A DNA stretch of 64,000 nt from Chitinophaga sp. 180180018-3 (GTDB taxonomy: Bacteria; Bacteroidota; Bacteroidia; Chitinophagales; Chitinophagaceae). The notes beneath the pieces are model-generated. The model was not told the DNA's origin. It did not search any database and saw nothing but the letters and a program-made list of their open reading frames with translations. Below, piece by piece: positions 18,672-28,171 of this stretch. Numbering within the stretch: the first letter of the stretch is position 1; each line of letters begins with the position of its first letter. The stretch is from the NCBI RefSeq assembly GCF_037893185.1, contig NZ_CP140772.1, positions 620,001-684,000 on the forward strand, in the 5' to 3' direction. The position numbers and the translations under genes were made by a program.

Positions 18672-19288
18672 ATTATTTGCTCTACTTCATAAACCGGGCT
18701 AAACAAATACATCCGTTTCGACGAAACCTCCTCACACCGGTACCGCTTCCTGATTTTTTCTCCGCGGCGGAATATACGGCCGTCTTTCGTTCTGAAGAGG
18801 CCATCCTGCGGGATCTGTTCTACAAAGAAGTGATTTTCCTTTTGCCGGTCATATCTTTTCAGCACACGCATGAGATTTTCATCGGCACAGGAGCTGGCGG
18901 CCGGATTGGCCATGCTTTGCCTGATAGCCGTTTCCACATCGGGCGGCAGCAGCTGGTTACCTACAAAGGCACGTAGTATCCAGGAGAATTCCTGTTTCCA
19001 TTCCTTTCCGTGTGAGGGCACCTGGTTAGCGTACTTGTTGAAGGTAGTCAGGTGCGCAAATTCATGCAGCAGCGTAAGCAGGAACGCGTACTTGTTAAGG
19101 GAGCCATTCACGCTGATACGATGTCCCTTGCCATGCCCGTCGGGGTGACGGTAATCGCCTAAGATACTGGAACGCTCCCTTGTGATGGTGAGGTGCACTT
19201 TGAAAGTGGTCAGGTATTCCATTACCTGATCAAATGTGCCCTCGGGTAAATAGGACGCTAATGCATTTAATGGCGCCTCTTTTTTCAA
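18665..19288 (-). CDS. SprT-like zinc metalloprotease-domain protein
   Basis: 207 aa. The zincin motif HEFAHLTTFNKY (metal His, catalytic Glu, second His) lies near residues 71-82, with a further Cys/His-free beta-rich C-terminus. The family resembles SprT/Spartan; its bacterial function is unclear. It starts 5 bp after the 128-aa membrane protein gene and is the last gene of the run 20288 to 18665. Its C-terminal codons lie in the palindrome arm. Confidence 0.82.
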   Translation of the reverse strand: MKKEAPLNALASYLPEGTFDQVMEYLTTFKVHLTITRERSSILGDYRHPDGHGKGHRISVNGSLNKYAFLLTLLHEFAHLTTFNKYANQVPSHGKEWKQEFSWILRAFVGNQLLPPDVETAIRQSMANPAASSCADENLMRVLKRYDRQKENHFFVEQIPQDGLFRTKDGRIFRRGEKIRKRYRCEEVSSKRMYLFSPVYEVEQIMN

Positions 19289-19293
19289 TCCGT

Positions 19294-19680
19294 TTATTTT
19301 TTTAGCCTCGTCAGCCGGAACAGGCTGATCGTTTCAAATATCGTATACACCAGGTATAATGATAATAAAAGGAAAATGGTCAGCTTGCTCACATTGGGTT
19401 TATAAATAAGCACATAGGTGGCAATACCGATGACACAAAGAAAGAGTTTACTGAGGGTTGAGCCGTAAACCGACCGGATAAAGGCATTGTGGTTAGCGGA
19501 TGCCAGGCCCTTGCGGCTCATCAGGTAAGATACCAGGGAAATAATAGCCATAATCAGGTTACCGGCCATCAGCACATATACATGCGTGCCGAGGTCCAGT
19601 AACCTGGGTTTGAATATGATAATAAGTCCGTTTAAGATGCCGAATACAGCAAATAATCGTATAAAAAATCTGTCACTCAT
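19294..19680 (-). CDS. Small four-helix membrane protein, possibly AtpI-like
   Basis: 128 aa with four hydrophobic segments (about 8-22, 33-53, 73-91, 99-119) and a basic C-terminus. Its start overlaps the AtpZ stop by 8 bp (ATGAGTGA), so translation is probably coupled. In related genomes proteins of this kind sit between AtpZ and atpB, but no atp gene follows here. I do not recognise a conserved motif. Confidence 0.7.
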   Translation of the reverse strand: MSDRFFIRLFAVFGILNGLIIIFKPRLLDLGTHVYVLMAGNLIMAIISLVSYLMSRKGLASANHNAFIRSVYGSTLSKLFLCVIGIATYVLIYKPNVSKLTIFLLLSLYLVYTIFETISLFRLTRLKK

Positions 19681-19900
19681 TACGTCGGGTGTCTTTAATA
19701 ATTTGCCACAAAAGTATGGCTAATGCAATTAAAGAAAAAATGATCAGGAATACCGGAAACCGCCAGCCAATACGCTGGTCCAGTTTATAGCCGGCAAATA
19801 CACCTAACCCAAGCGTGACCATCATCTGGAAGGCCAGCCCGGCGTAACGCACCAACAGGTTGTTACGGTTATTCGGCTTCCTGGAGGACTGATTTTCCAT
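19673..19900 (-). CDS. AtpZ/AtpI-family protein
   Basis: 75 aa from the ATG at 19900 (MENQSSRKP). The open frame reaches back to 19990 but would then overlap bactofilin heavily. Two membrane helices (about 20-40 and 48-66) with GLGVFAGYKLDQRIG between them match AtpZ, an accessory protein of F-type ATP synthase assembly or ion channel function. It overlaps the end of bactofilin by 32 bp and the next gene by 8 bp. Confidence 0.82.
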   Translation of the reverse strand: MENQSSRKPNNRNNLLVRYAGLAFQMMVTLGLGVFAGYKLDQRIGWRFPVFLIIFSLIALAILLWQIIKDTRRNE

Positions 19901-20288
19901 GTTTCTGATTGTCTGCAGACTGCTCATCCATATAGCAACGGCCATTGAATTTCGCTGTCGGCTCCATTTCAAAATGAGCGGTGTATACATCGCCTTTTAC
20001 CAGGGCATTACCCTTCAGGAACAACAGGTCGTCTACTTTAATAATACCGGTTACTTTACCCAGTACGTCGGCACTCTGGCACACCAGGTCGCCAACAATT
20101 TCACCTTCAGGACCTACCACAATTTTGGCTTTTGTAGATACCAGGCCAGTTACCTGCCCGTCGATACGGATATCGCCTTCACACACAATATCACCCTGGA
20201 TAGTAGTACCATTGCCGATAATATTAACGGTAGAAGTTGGCAGCATGGTCTGTTTGTCGCCTTTGGATTTGTGACTGCTATTAAACAT
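19869..20288 (-). CDS. Bactofilin (polymer-forming cytoskeletal protein)
   Basis: 139 aa. The central beta-helix repeats (NIIGNGTTIQGDIVCEGDIRIDGQ and onward, about residues 20-110) are the bactofilin (PF04519) signature. Bactofilins form nucleotide-independent filaments under the membrane and affect shape, often together with peptidoglycan enzymes. First gene of a four-gene minus-strand run (bactofilin, AtpZ, small membrane protein, SprT-like). Confidence 0.93.
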   Translation of the reverse strand: MFNSSHKSKGDKQTMLPTSTVNIIGNGTTIQGDIVCEGDIRIDGQVTGLVSTKAKIVVGPEGEIVGDLVCQSADVLGKVTGIIKVDDLLFLKGNALVKGDVYTAHFEMEPTAKFNGRCYMDEQSADNQKHGKSVLQEAE

Positions 20289-20428
20289 AGGGAGTAAGGT
20301 TTTTCAAGTTTAGTGATGTAATATAAATAAAATATTAAATATTTTAAGATTTGTCGAGATATTACCTTATCCAACTACACACACGTCCACTTGTCTCTTT
20401 TAATAGTTAATTAAATTAATGGTGTTTG

Positions 20429-20833
20429 TTAATAGGTACTGTTGTCTACGGCAGGAACTTTCAGCTTCGTTGTGTCAAGTTTTCCCGTGAAATCGCCGTT
20501 GATTACCTGCTTGATGTTATTCAGGTACTGATCCCGGGCATTGATGGCTGTTTCCAGTGAATCCGCCCGCATTTTGAGATGTATGAATTCCTTACGTTGC
20601 TTCAGGTCGCCATAGCCGGGTATATAATAACGTAAGGGCGTAAATACTACCGTTGCCACGGTGATAGCCACCAATAATACAAAAAGGGTACTGAAAGCGA
20701 TATACACACTCATCCGGGAGAGTTTGAATGAGGTGACTTCTTCGTAGGTGTCGTCATTCATAATTACCAACCGGTATTTATGACTGAGCTTTTCCAGGTT
20801 TCGCTTTCTGTTTTTGTTCCCCTTCTTGGCCAT
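20429..20833 (-). CDS. Hypothetical single-pass membrane protein
   Basis: 134 aa. A basic N-terminus, a membrane helix at about 43-66, then a periplasmic segment with a short coiled coil (about 80-110). The layout resembles the N-terminal membrane-anchoring part of Bacteroidota M23/LytM peptidases, but no LytM catalytic domain is present and the frame ends cleanly. It may be a stand-alone adaptor or a shortened paralogue. A near-consensus -7 (TAACTTTA on the minus strand, about 20876) supports expression. Confidence 0.65.
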   Translation of the reverse strand: MAKKGNKNRKRNLEKLSHKYRLVIMNDDTYEEVTSFKLSRMSVYIAFSTLFVLLVAITVATVVFTPLRYYIPGYGDLKQRKEFIHLKMRADSLETAINARDQYLNNIKQVINGDFTGKLDTTKLKVPAVDNSTY

Positions 20834-21095
20834 GTTTAGAGTGCTTCTTAAAAGATTGGTTCTTTTAAGGCGGGCTAAAGTTAATCAATATTGCAAAATT
20901 GAAAAACGGGTTTTGCTGTTTGCCGCCAGAATATGTATTTTTAATCTGAAAACCAATATTTTAAAATCTCTGTGAAACAGGAAAAAGCCTCATGCAGGCG
21001 TTACCGCCGGTAGGAGATCAATTATTTTATCCTAACTTTAAAATATTTTTTCAAACAATAAGTTATATATATTTAGCCTATACACCCTGGCATCC

Positions 21096-24000
21096 ATGAA
21101 TTGCATCAAACTGCTACATAAATATCTGGGAATTATTGTATTGTCATTTTGCCTGGGGTTAACAACCGTCCGTGCGCAGATAAGGCCACGAAATCAGCAG
21201 CAACAACAGACAAATTCTCAGGCTCAGACCCCGAATCAGCAACAAAGACCTGTTGCCAAGCCGCTGTTTAAACCAAAAGAACCACGTATACAGGACCGCC
21301 GTCCTCCTTCTGAGGTGATGCTCGAAAAAAAGAAATGGACCTGGAAACGGAAATTCTTCCAGAACATGGCCACCCGGTTCAACTACTACTATCACGCAAA
21401 AGTGAAACTCGATCGGGTAGTAAGAACAGCTAACCGCGACGGGCAGGATAACTACAATACCCTGTTGCCATTTTATCCTTTCAGTTTACAGAGTCAGGGC
21501 TTCAGCAAAGGAGAGCTGGATTCAGTGATAGATAAAACCAATATGGCCATTCAGCTGCACGATCCGCGCGGCAAGTGGATCGACGACTGCTTCCTGCTCA
21601 TGGGAAGGGCATACTTCTATGAGGGCGATCTGGATAACGCCAACAAGACTTTTCAATATGTTAATATCCACTTCGCTCCGAAACAAAAATCTGAATATAA
21701 AACGGTAGTAGGTGCACGCACCAACGACCAGATTTCCATAGCTACTCCTGAAAAAAGAAAAGGATTCTTCGGCCGCCTGAAGCACACGAGAGCACGTAAC
21801 GACGCCTTCCTGTGGCGGGCCAGAACATTGCTTGAATTGAAGGAATATGATGAGGTACAATCACTCCTCGCTGTGCTGAATACGGATCCTAATTTCCCGC
21901 ACCGCCTCGACGGCGACCTTGCAGAAGTACGCGCTTACAGCAACTATTCCCAGAAAAGATATCCCGAAACGATTGAACCGTTAAAGCTGGCCATCGAAAA
22001 AAGCAACAGCAAAATTGCCCGCACCAGGATGGCTTATATACTCGGACAGTTGTACCTGCAGCAACAGCATCCCGATTCCGCCCTGGATGAATTCCGCCGG
22101 GTGATCAGCATGAAGCCTGATCCCATGATGGATTTCCAGGCGAGATTGCAGATTGCCAGAACCAATGCAAAGGTGACCGGCGATCCTACCGCCAGCATAG
22201 CCGGTTTGAAGCATATGCTGAAGAAAGAAAAATTCTTCAAATTCCGGGATGGTATCCTGTTTACCATGGGCGCTCTGATGTACCCCAAGGATCCGGAAAC
22301 TGCTGTGAACTACATGAAACAGTCGCTGAAGGTGCCCAGCAATAACCTTATGCAGCGTACGCTGACCTATAAAGGATTGGCTGATATTTACTATGATCAG
22401 CGGAATTATCCTGATGCCAAGAAATATTACGACAGCACCGCCGGTATCATGACAAAAGACTTCGAGGACTTCGCCACAGTGAATACCCGCAAGACGGTGT
22501 TGACCGAAGTGGTAGCCCGGCTGGAAATCATTCACCGGGAAGACAGCCTCCAGAAGATCGTGGCCATGGCTCCATCAGACAGAAACATCTTCCTGTCTAA
22601 AATGGCGGCAAATATCCGCAATGAAGCTGCTGAAAAGAAAAAGAAAGAAAAGAGAGAGGCTGATAATTTAGCCGGATACAGTGGCAACGGCCTTTCTATG
22701 AGTGGCTCCGGCTCTTATGCTCCACAGGAAGAAAAAGGGGAGTGGTATTTCTATAACCCGGCCAGCAAATCAGCAGGTTTTTCCGAATTCAAACGGCGCT
22801 GGGGAAATCGCCCGGTAGCAGATAATTGGCGCCGCAGCCAGAATGGTGTGGTAAATGCCACTAACAACACACCGGTTGAAATACCCCAGGAAGCTGGTCG
22901 TACCGCAGGCGGAGGCCCCCTGGTACATGTACCGCCGGATAGTGTTACCGCTGAGTCGCTCGCAGCAGGACTTCCACTGGCTCCCGAAAAACTGACTGCT
23001 TCCCAGCAGGCGCTGAAGGAAGCGTGGTTTGATCTGGGTAAGCTTTATCACGATAAACTCGACAATTATCCGCTGGCAATAGAAACATACGACTCTTTGC
23101 TGATCCTTTTCCCGGATCATCCGCGCAAGCCGGAAGTACTGTATTCTCTTTATGTCTGGCATAGCAAACTGAATCACCTTCAACAGGCAAACCAGTATAA
23201 AAACCTGGTGTTGAACCAGTATGGCAATACCAATTTTGCAGATATCATACGCTCCGGCGGCCTGAAAGATGTGGGCGCAGACAAGAAGAAAAGTATCAGC
23301 CAGGCGTATGATGCCGCTTATACCGCTTATCACGACGGCCGTTACGATGAGGCTATGGCGCTGAAAAAGCAGGCCGACAGCACTTTCGGTATCAATTTCC
23401 TGCAGCCGAAATTCGATCTGCTGGAGGCTATGCTGATCATCAAGGCCGATACGATGTTTGATAAGGAAAATGATACCTTGCAATTATCGCGCAAAGCCGT
23501 ACAACACGTCATTTCCAAATATGCAGCTGATGAAGGGGTGCTGGCCAAGGCTCAGTCCCTGATGGAAGCACTCAATCACCGGAAGGAATTGTCGGCGTAC
23601 CTGGCGAAGCTGGAGATCAGCAAACGAGATGTAAACAATGCCCTGGTAGATGAAGATGTGTCTATGCGCTATCCCTGGCAGAACCCGCAGCCGGTGCTGG
23701 CTGACAGGCTTGGTACTGCTAAAACAAAGGTGGATTCAACAAAGATTGCTACTGGTGTAAATGGATCACTGCCAGGCCCGATTGCTACCATTGCGCCTCC
23801 GCCCAAGCCGGTAACCCCGTATAAGATTTCTGCTGATAATCCGTATTTCGTGGTGCTCTCTTTCCAGCGGGTATCGAAAGAACTGATGGATGAGGGCCTG
23901 AACCAGTTTGCCAGATATAATGCCGCTAAACACGCTACGGAAAAAATTGAAGTGGGCAGTTTTGTGCTGACGCCTAATGATGTGATGCTGATTTTCAGGC

Positions 24001-24197
24001 TTTTCCCGAATGAAGATAAGGCCCTGTCTTATTTTGATGAAATACGGGACGAGGCGGCAACGAATATTATACCCCGCATCAGGCCCAGCGAATATAATTT
24101 CTTTGTTATCTCAAGGGATAATTTTATCCTCTTAAACAGCACTAAAGATCTGAACGGTTATCGTAAATTTTTCACAGATAATTATGTGACACAATAG
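21096..24197 (+). CDS. porW: Type IX secretion/gliding TPR lipoprotein, PorW/SprE family
   Basis: 1033 aa. An N-terminal signal sequence ends near TTVRAQ. TPR units run over residues about 110-480 and 640-790, a low-complexity linker lies between them, and the C-terminal domain (residues about 915-1033, YFVVLSFQRVS...NFFVISRDNF) is typical of PorW/SprE. In Porphyromonas and Flavobacterium this protein is needed for T9SS function, linking the PorN/GldN ring to the translocon. The usual lipobox is not clean here. The PBP1A gene follows 155 bp downstream. Confidence 0.85.
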   Translation: MNCIKLLHKYLGIIVLSFCLGLTTVRAQIRPRNQQQQQTNSQAQTPNQQQRPVAKPLFKPKEPRIQDRRPPSEVMLEKKKWTWKRKFFQNMATRFNYYYHAKVKLDRVVRTANRDGQDNYNTLLPFYPFSLQSQGFSKGELDSVIDKTNMAIQLHDPRGKWIDDCFLLMGRAYFYEGDLDNANKTFQYVNIHFAPKQKSEYKTVVGARTNDQISIATPEKRKGFFGRLKHTRARNDAFLWRARTLLELKEYDEVQSLLAVLNTDPNFPHRLDGDLAEVRAYSNYSQKRYPETIEPLKLAIEKSNSKIARTRMAYILGQLYLQQQHPDSALDEFRRVISMKPDPMMDFQARLQIARTNAKVTGDPTASIAGLKHMLKKEKFFKFRDGILFTMGALMYPKDPETAVNYMKQSLKVPSNNLMQRTLTYKGLADIYYDQRNYPDAKKYYDSTAGIMTKDFEDFATVNTRKTVLTEVVARLEIIHREDSLQKIVAMAPSDRNIFLSKMAANIRNEAAEKKKKEKREADNLAGYSGNGLSMSGSGSYAPQEEKGEWYFYNPASKSAGFSEFKRRWGNRPVADNWRRSQNGVVNATNNTPVEIPQEAGRTAGGGPLVHVPPDSVTAESLAAGLPLAPEKLTASQQALKEAWFDLGKLYHDKLDNYPLAIETYDSLLILFPDHPRKPEVLYSLYVWHSKLNHLQQANQYKNLVLNQYGNTNFADIIRSGGLKDVGADKKKSISQAYDAAYTAYHDGRYDEAMALKKQADSTFGINFLQPKFDLLEAMLIIKADTMFDKENDTLQLSRKAVQHVISKYAADEGVLAKAQSLMEALNHRKELSAYLAKLEISKRDVNNALVDEDVSMRYPWQNPQPVLADRLGTAKTKVDSTKIATGVNGSLPGPIATIAPPPKPVTPYKISADNPYFVVLSFQRVSKELMDEGLNQFARYNAAKHATEKIEVGSFVLTPNDVMLIFRLFPNEDKALSYFDEIRDEAATNIIPRIRPSEYNFFVISRDNFILLNSTKDLNGYRKFFTDNYVTQ

Positions 24198-24352
24198 CCG
24201 TTTTTTTGGAATTTTAAATAGCTTTGTCGGTCAAACTGTTATAAACAGGCTTGTTTATTGCTGTTAACTTTATTGAAAAAAATATATATATCGCCAACAG
24301 ATAGTAATATATTGCTGTCCGTAAAGGACCGGCAAAACAAATTATATAGCGC

Positions 24353-26746
24353 ATGAAAAAATCGGTGAAACTATTGTGGAGTGTGGCTTTCGGGATACTG
24401 GGGTTACTTGTTGTCTTTGTTTTACTCATCAATTTCCGGATAATCGGCAGTATGCCTTCCATGGAGGAGCTGGAAAACCCGCGTGCAGCACTGGCAGCAG
24501 AAGTAATCGCCGATGACGGTACCATACTGGGTAAATACTACCAGGTAGACCGTTCCAGCAGTGATTTCAATGAGATCTCCAAAAATGTGATCAATGCGCT
24601 GATTGCTACAGAAGAAACGAGATTCTACTATAACTCAGGTATCGATCCCAAGGCAACCTTCGCTATTCCTTTTTACCTGCTGGTGGGCAAAAAGAGGGGA
24701 TCCAGTACCATCACCCAGCAGCTGGCATTGAACCTTCAGTCCGACGCACAGGGTAAACAACGTGCTAATAATCCCGTCTCAAGGGCCTTTCAGAAAATAC
24801 AGGAATGGATCATTGCCGTTAAACTGGAACGGAACTTTACCAAACAGGAAATCCTGACGCTGTATTTAAACACCGTTGCTTTCGGAGATAACGTGTATGG
24901 CATTGAGAATGGTGCCAGAACTTTTTTCAGTAAAGATGCCGGCCATTTATCGATAGAAGAGGCAGCAGTACTGGTGGGGATGCTGAAAGGTAATACCATT
25001 TACAACCCTCGCCGTAACCCGCAAAATGCGCTGAACCGCCGTAATACGGTGATAGATAATATGCAGGCGGCTAATTTTATTACTGCCGGAGAAGCTGCAA
25101 TGGCTAAAAGTAAACCTATTGTACTGCATTATAATAAGATAGACCACAACAAGGGATTGGCGCCTTACTTCAGGGAAGTGTTGAGAGATGAGTTGAAGTC
25201 CTGGTGTAAGGACCACAAGAAATCCGATGGTTCAGAATACAATCTTTATCGCGATGGCCTGAAAATTTATACCACCATCAATCCCCGTATGCAGCTGTAT
25301 GCAGAAGAAGCAGTGGCGAAGCACCTGGCGGTATTACAGAAGTCATTGTCGGCGCAGGGCGATGTGAAAACCGGGAACGTATGGAAGAAATGGCCGAAAT
25401 TCCTGGACCAGTATATGAAGGAATCAGACAGGTATAAAGCGCTGAAAGACGATGATGCTTCAGATTCTACGATCGCGCTGGTTTTCAACACGCCGGTGCG
25501 TATGAAAGTATTTGGCTGGAAAAGCGCTACAGAACCGGATCTGAACGAAATAGACACGGTAATGACCCCGCTGGATTCCATTAAATACACCCGCGCCATC
25601 TTACAGGCAGGGTTTATGGCCATGGATCCGGAAAGTGGTGAGGTAAAAGCCTGGGTAGGCGGACCGGATTTCCGATATTTCAAAAACGACCACGTAGCCA
25701 AGACGCGTCGTCAGGTGGGTTCTACATTCAAGCCTTTCCTGTATTGCTTTGCCATCATGAATGGTATGTCGCCTAATACAGTATTACCGAATGAACCGAT
25801 TTCCATCAACGGGTGGACGCCTCATAACTCTGAAGGTACTACTGGTGGAACTATCACGATGGCCGGAGCGCTGGCCAAGTCGTTGAACCTGGTGGCAGCT
25901 TACCTGATCAAGCAGATAGGGGCGAAGCCATTTGCAGATTTTGCGAAAAATAAAGTAGGTTTTACGAGCGATATCCCGGCTTACCCTGCCATTGCGCTGG
26001 GAGCCGTAGAGCTTTCGCTGTATGAGCTGATGCAGGGCTATACCATGTTCCCGGGCAGAGGAATCAACACTAAGCCAATCTACATTACACGTATAGAAGA
26101 CAGGAACGGAAATATACTGGAAACATTTGCGCCAGTGAAACGTGAAGTGATCAGCGAACGGGAGGCATATACTATGGTAAAAATGATGGAAGGTGTGGTT
26201 GCCCCGGGAGGTACCGGAGCGCGTATGCGTTCCCGTTTTAATATTCCGGGAGAGATAGCCGGTAAAACAGGTACCACCAATGATAATACGGATGGCTGGT
26301 TTATGGGATATACGCCCAAGCTGCTGGCTGGTGCCTGGGTGGGATGTGAAAACAACTTCATTCACTTCAGTACTACGGCGCTGGGTCAGGGTGCTAACAC
26401 AGGCCTCCCGATCTGGGCTTATTTTATGCAGAAGGTATATGCAGATCCTACGCTGAAAATCAACTCCAGCGACCATTTCCTGACGCCGCCCAATATGAAC
26501 AGCGACGATATTTACCTGAACTACGATTCCAACTTAACGCCCGACGCACAATCTGATAACGTAGGTAACGGTTCTGCTGATGACTACGGCTCCGGAAACG
26601 CCAGTGATTACGCCACTCCGGGTACCGATAAGCAGGAACAACCAGCTCCTGCACAGAAGCCAAAGGAAAATAAAGAAAAGGACAAGGAAGAACCGAAGCC
26701 TGCTCCTAAGGCTACCATGCCACCGCCAGTGAAGAAAGAAAATTAA
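24353..26746 (+). CDS. Penicillin-binding protein 1A (bifunctional glycosyltransferase/transpeptidase)
   Basis: 797 aa. One N-terminal membrane anchor (about 9-30). The GT51 domain has ATEETRFY and RGSSTITQQLALNL (catalytic Glu in the first). The transpeptidase has SxxK as STFK near residue 457, SLN near 508 and KTGTT near 640. A 90-residue C-terminal tail is rich in Asp, Gly, Pro and Lys. It polymerises and crosslinks peptidoglycan. The stop codon sits in the palindrome arm that separates it from sucC. Confidence 0.95.
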   Translation: MKKSVKLLWSVAFGILGLLVVFVLLINFRIIGSMPSMEELENPRAALAAEVIADDGTILGKYYQVDRSSSDFNEISKNVINALIATEETRFYYNSGIDPKATFAIPFYLLVGKKRGSSTITQQLALNLQSDAQGKQRANNPVSRAFQKIQEWIIAVKLERNFTKQEILTLYLNTVAFGDNVYGIENGARTFFSKDAGHLSIEEAAVLVGMLKGNTIYNPRRNPQNALNRRNTVIDNMQAANFITAGEAAMAKSKPIVLHYNKIDHNKGLAPYFREVLRDELKSWCKDHKKSDGSEYNLYRDGLKIYTTINPRMQLYAEEAVAKHLAVLQKSLSAQGDVKTGNVWKKWPKFLDQYMKESDRYKALKDDDASDSTIALVFNTPVRMKVFGWKSATEPDLNEIDTVMTPLDSIKYTRAILQAGFMAMDPESGEVKAWVGGPDFRYFKNDHVAKTRRQVGSTFKPFLYCFAIMNGMSPNTVLPNEPISINGWTPHNSEGTTGGTITMAGALAKSLNLVAAYLIKQIGAKPFADFAKNKVGFTSDIPAYPAIALGAVELSLYELMQGYTMFPGRGINTKPIYITRIEDRNGNILETFAPVKREVISEREAYTMVKMMEGVVAPGGTGARMRSRFNIPGEIAGKTGTTNDNTDGWFMGYTPKLLAGAWVGCENNFIHFSTTALGQGANTGLPIWAYFMQKVYADPTLKINSSDHFLTPPNMNSDDIYLNYDSNLTPDAQSDNVGNGSADDYGSGNASDYATPGTDKQEQPAPAQKPKENKEKDKEEPKPAPKATMPPPVKKEN

Positions 26747-26838
26747 GGATATAGTATTAAGAAATAGCGAGAAGGCCTTAGCAATTAATTACTAATTGCT
26801 AAGGCCTTCTCGCTATTTCTTAATACTATATCCTTAAT
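26742..26838. repeat. Intergenic palindrome (family copy 4), 46-bp perfect arms
   Basis: Arms 26742-26787 and 26793-26838 match perfectly over 46 bp with a 5-base loop. It lies between convergent PBP1A and sucC and includes the PBP1A stop codon. The core differs from copy 3 by a substitution (CACG against CTCG) that is compensated in the opposite arm. Confidence 0.95.
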
Positions 26839-26840
26839 AC

Positions 26841-28055
26841 TTATGCACTCACTGCTTTGTTTACCAGTGCAGCTGCTTCACTCAGGAGAATCGCAGACTG
26901 TACTTTCAGACCGCTTTCTTCGATCAGGGCTTTGGCTTCAGCAGCGTTGGTTCCCTGTAAGCGTACAATGATCGGAACAGTGATGTTGCCAATAGATTTA
27001 TAGGCATCGATAACACCCTGTGCAACCCTGTCGCAACGTACGATACCACCGAAGATATTGATGAGGATTGCTTTTACTTTAGGATCTTTCAGGATGATAC
27101 GGAAACCAGCTTCCACAGTTTGTGCGTTGGCAGTACCGCCTACGTCCAGGAAGTTAGCAGGTTCACCGCCGCTCAGTTTGATCATATCCATAGTAGCCAT
27201 GGCAAGGCCGGCTCCATTTACCATACAACCTACGTTACCATCCAGTTTTACGAAGTTCAGGTTGTATTTACCAGCTTCTACTTCTGTAGGATCTTCTTCA
27301 GAGATATCGCGGAGTGCTTCCAGATCAGGATGACGCATCAGGGAGTTGTCGTCCAGGTTAACCTTGGCATCAACAGCAATTACTTTATCGTCGCTGGTTT
27401 TGAACAGTGGGTTGATTTCAAGCATACTGCAATCCAGGCCTACATATGCATTATACAGGTTGGTAACAAACTTCACCATGTTTTTGAATGCTTCACCGCT
27501 CAGTCCCAGGTTGAACGCGATGTTACGCGCCTGGAAAGGCTGGAGCATCATGTTAGGCTTCACCCACTCTTTAAATATTTTTTCAGGCGTGCTATGTGCT
27601 ACTTCTTCGATATCCATACCTCCTTCAGTGGAGTACATGATAACGTTCTGACCTTTGGAGCGGTCGAGCAGAATAGACAGGTAAAACTCCTTTACAGGAT
27701 TAGCACCCGGATAGTATACATCCTGTGCCACCAGTACTTTATTCACCAGTTTTCCTGCTTCTCCGGTTTGGATGGTCACCAGGGTGCCGCCCAGTATATT
27801 ACCAGCGATGGTTTTAATTTCTTCAGCATTTTTTCCTACGGCCACACCTCTCTGTTCTGTACCACGGATCTTACCTTTTCCGCGTCCACCCGCATGTATC
27901 TGCGCCTTTACAACGGCAAACTCATTACCAAATTGCACTTTCAGCTGCTTGTATGCTTCGGCAGCCGCTTCAGGGGTGTCCACCGGGATACCTTCCTGTA
28001 CCGGTACATTATATTTTTTCAACAGTTCTTTAGCCTGGTACTCGTGTAAGTTCAT
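26841..28055 (-). CDS. sucC: Succinate-CoA ligase, beta subunit
   Basis: 404 aa. N-terminal ATP-grasp (MNLHEYQAKELL start; KAQIHAGGRGKGK near residue 45), then the CoA-ligase flavodoxin-like domain with NIFGGIVRCDRVA near residue 310. It works in the TCA cycle with SucD, converting succinyl-CoA to succinate with nucleotide phosphorylation. sucD is not in this window, so the two subunits are not adjacent. Confidence 0.97.
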   Translation of the reverse strand: MNLHEYQAKELLKKYNVPVQEGIPVDTPEAAAEAYKQLKVQFGNEFAVVKAQIHAGGRGKGKIRGTEQRGVAVGKNAEEIKTIAGNILGGTLVTIQTGEAGKLVNKVLVAQDVYYPGANPVKEFYLSILLDRSKGQNVIMYSTEGGMDIEEVAHSTPEKIFKEWVKPNMMLQPFQARNIAFNLGLSGEAFKNMVKFVTNLYNAYVGLDCSMLEINPLFKTSDDKVIAVDAKVNLDDNSLMRHPDLEALRDISEEDPTEVEAGKYNLNFVKLDGNVGCMVNGAGLAMATMDMIKLSGGEPANFLDVGGTANAQTVEAGFRIILKDPKVKAILINIFGGIVRCDRVAQGVIDAYKSIGNITVPIIVRLQGTNAAEAKALIEESGLKVQSAILLSEAAALVNKAVSA

Positions 28056-28129
28056 CGGAATAAAATTTGCCGCTAAAATAGGTCATTATGTTTTAAATAT
28101 AAAACTGCAGTCATTTGTGAATTAAAAAA

Positions 28130-28137
28130 TAACTTTG
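28130..28137 (+). promoter_or_regulatory. Purine nucleoside phosphorylase promoter, -7 element
   Basis: TAACTTTG, an exact TAnnTTTG match, 34 bp before the ATG at 28172. No -33 box at the expected distance. Confidence 0.5.
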
Positions 28138-28171
28138 CGCGGGTTTGTTTTTTAAATCCGACATTTAATTA

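Noticed and set aside
27120..28049. 309-codon open frame antisense to sucC
   Set aside because: Shadow of sucC; high Phe/Tyr/His content, no recognisable motif.
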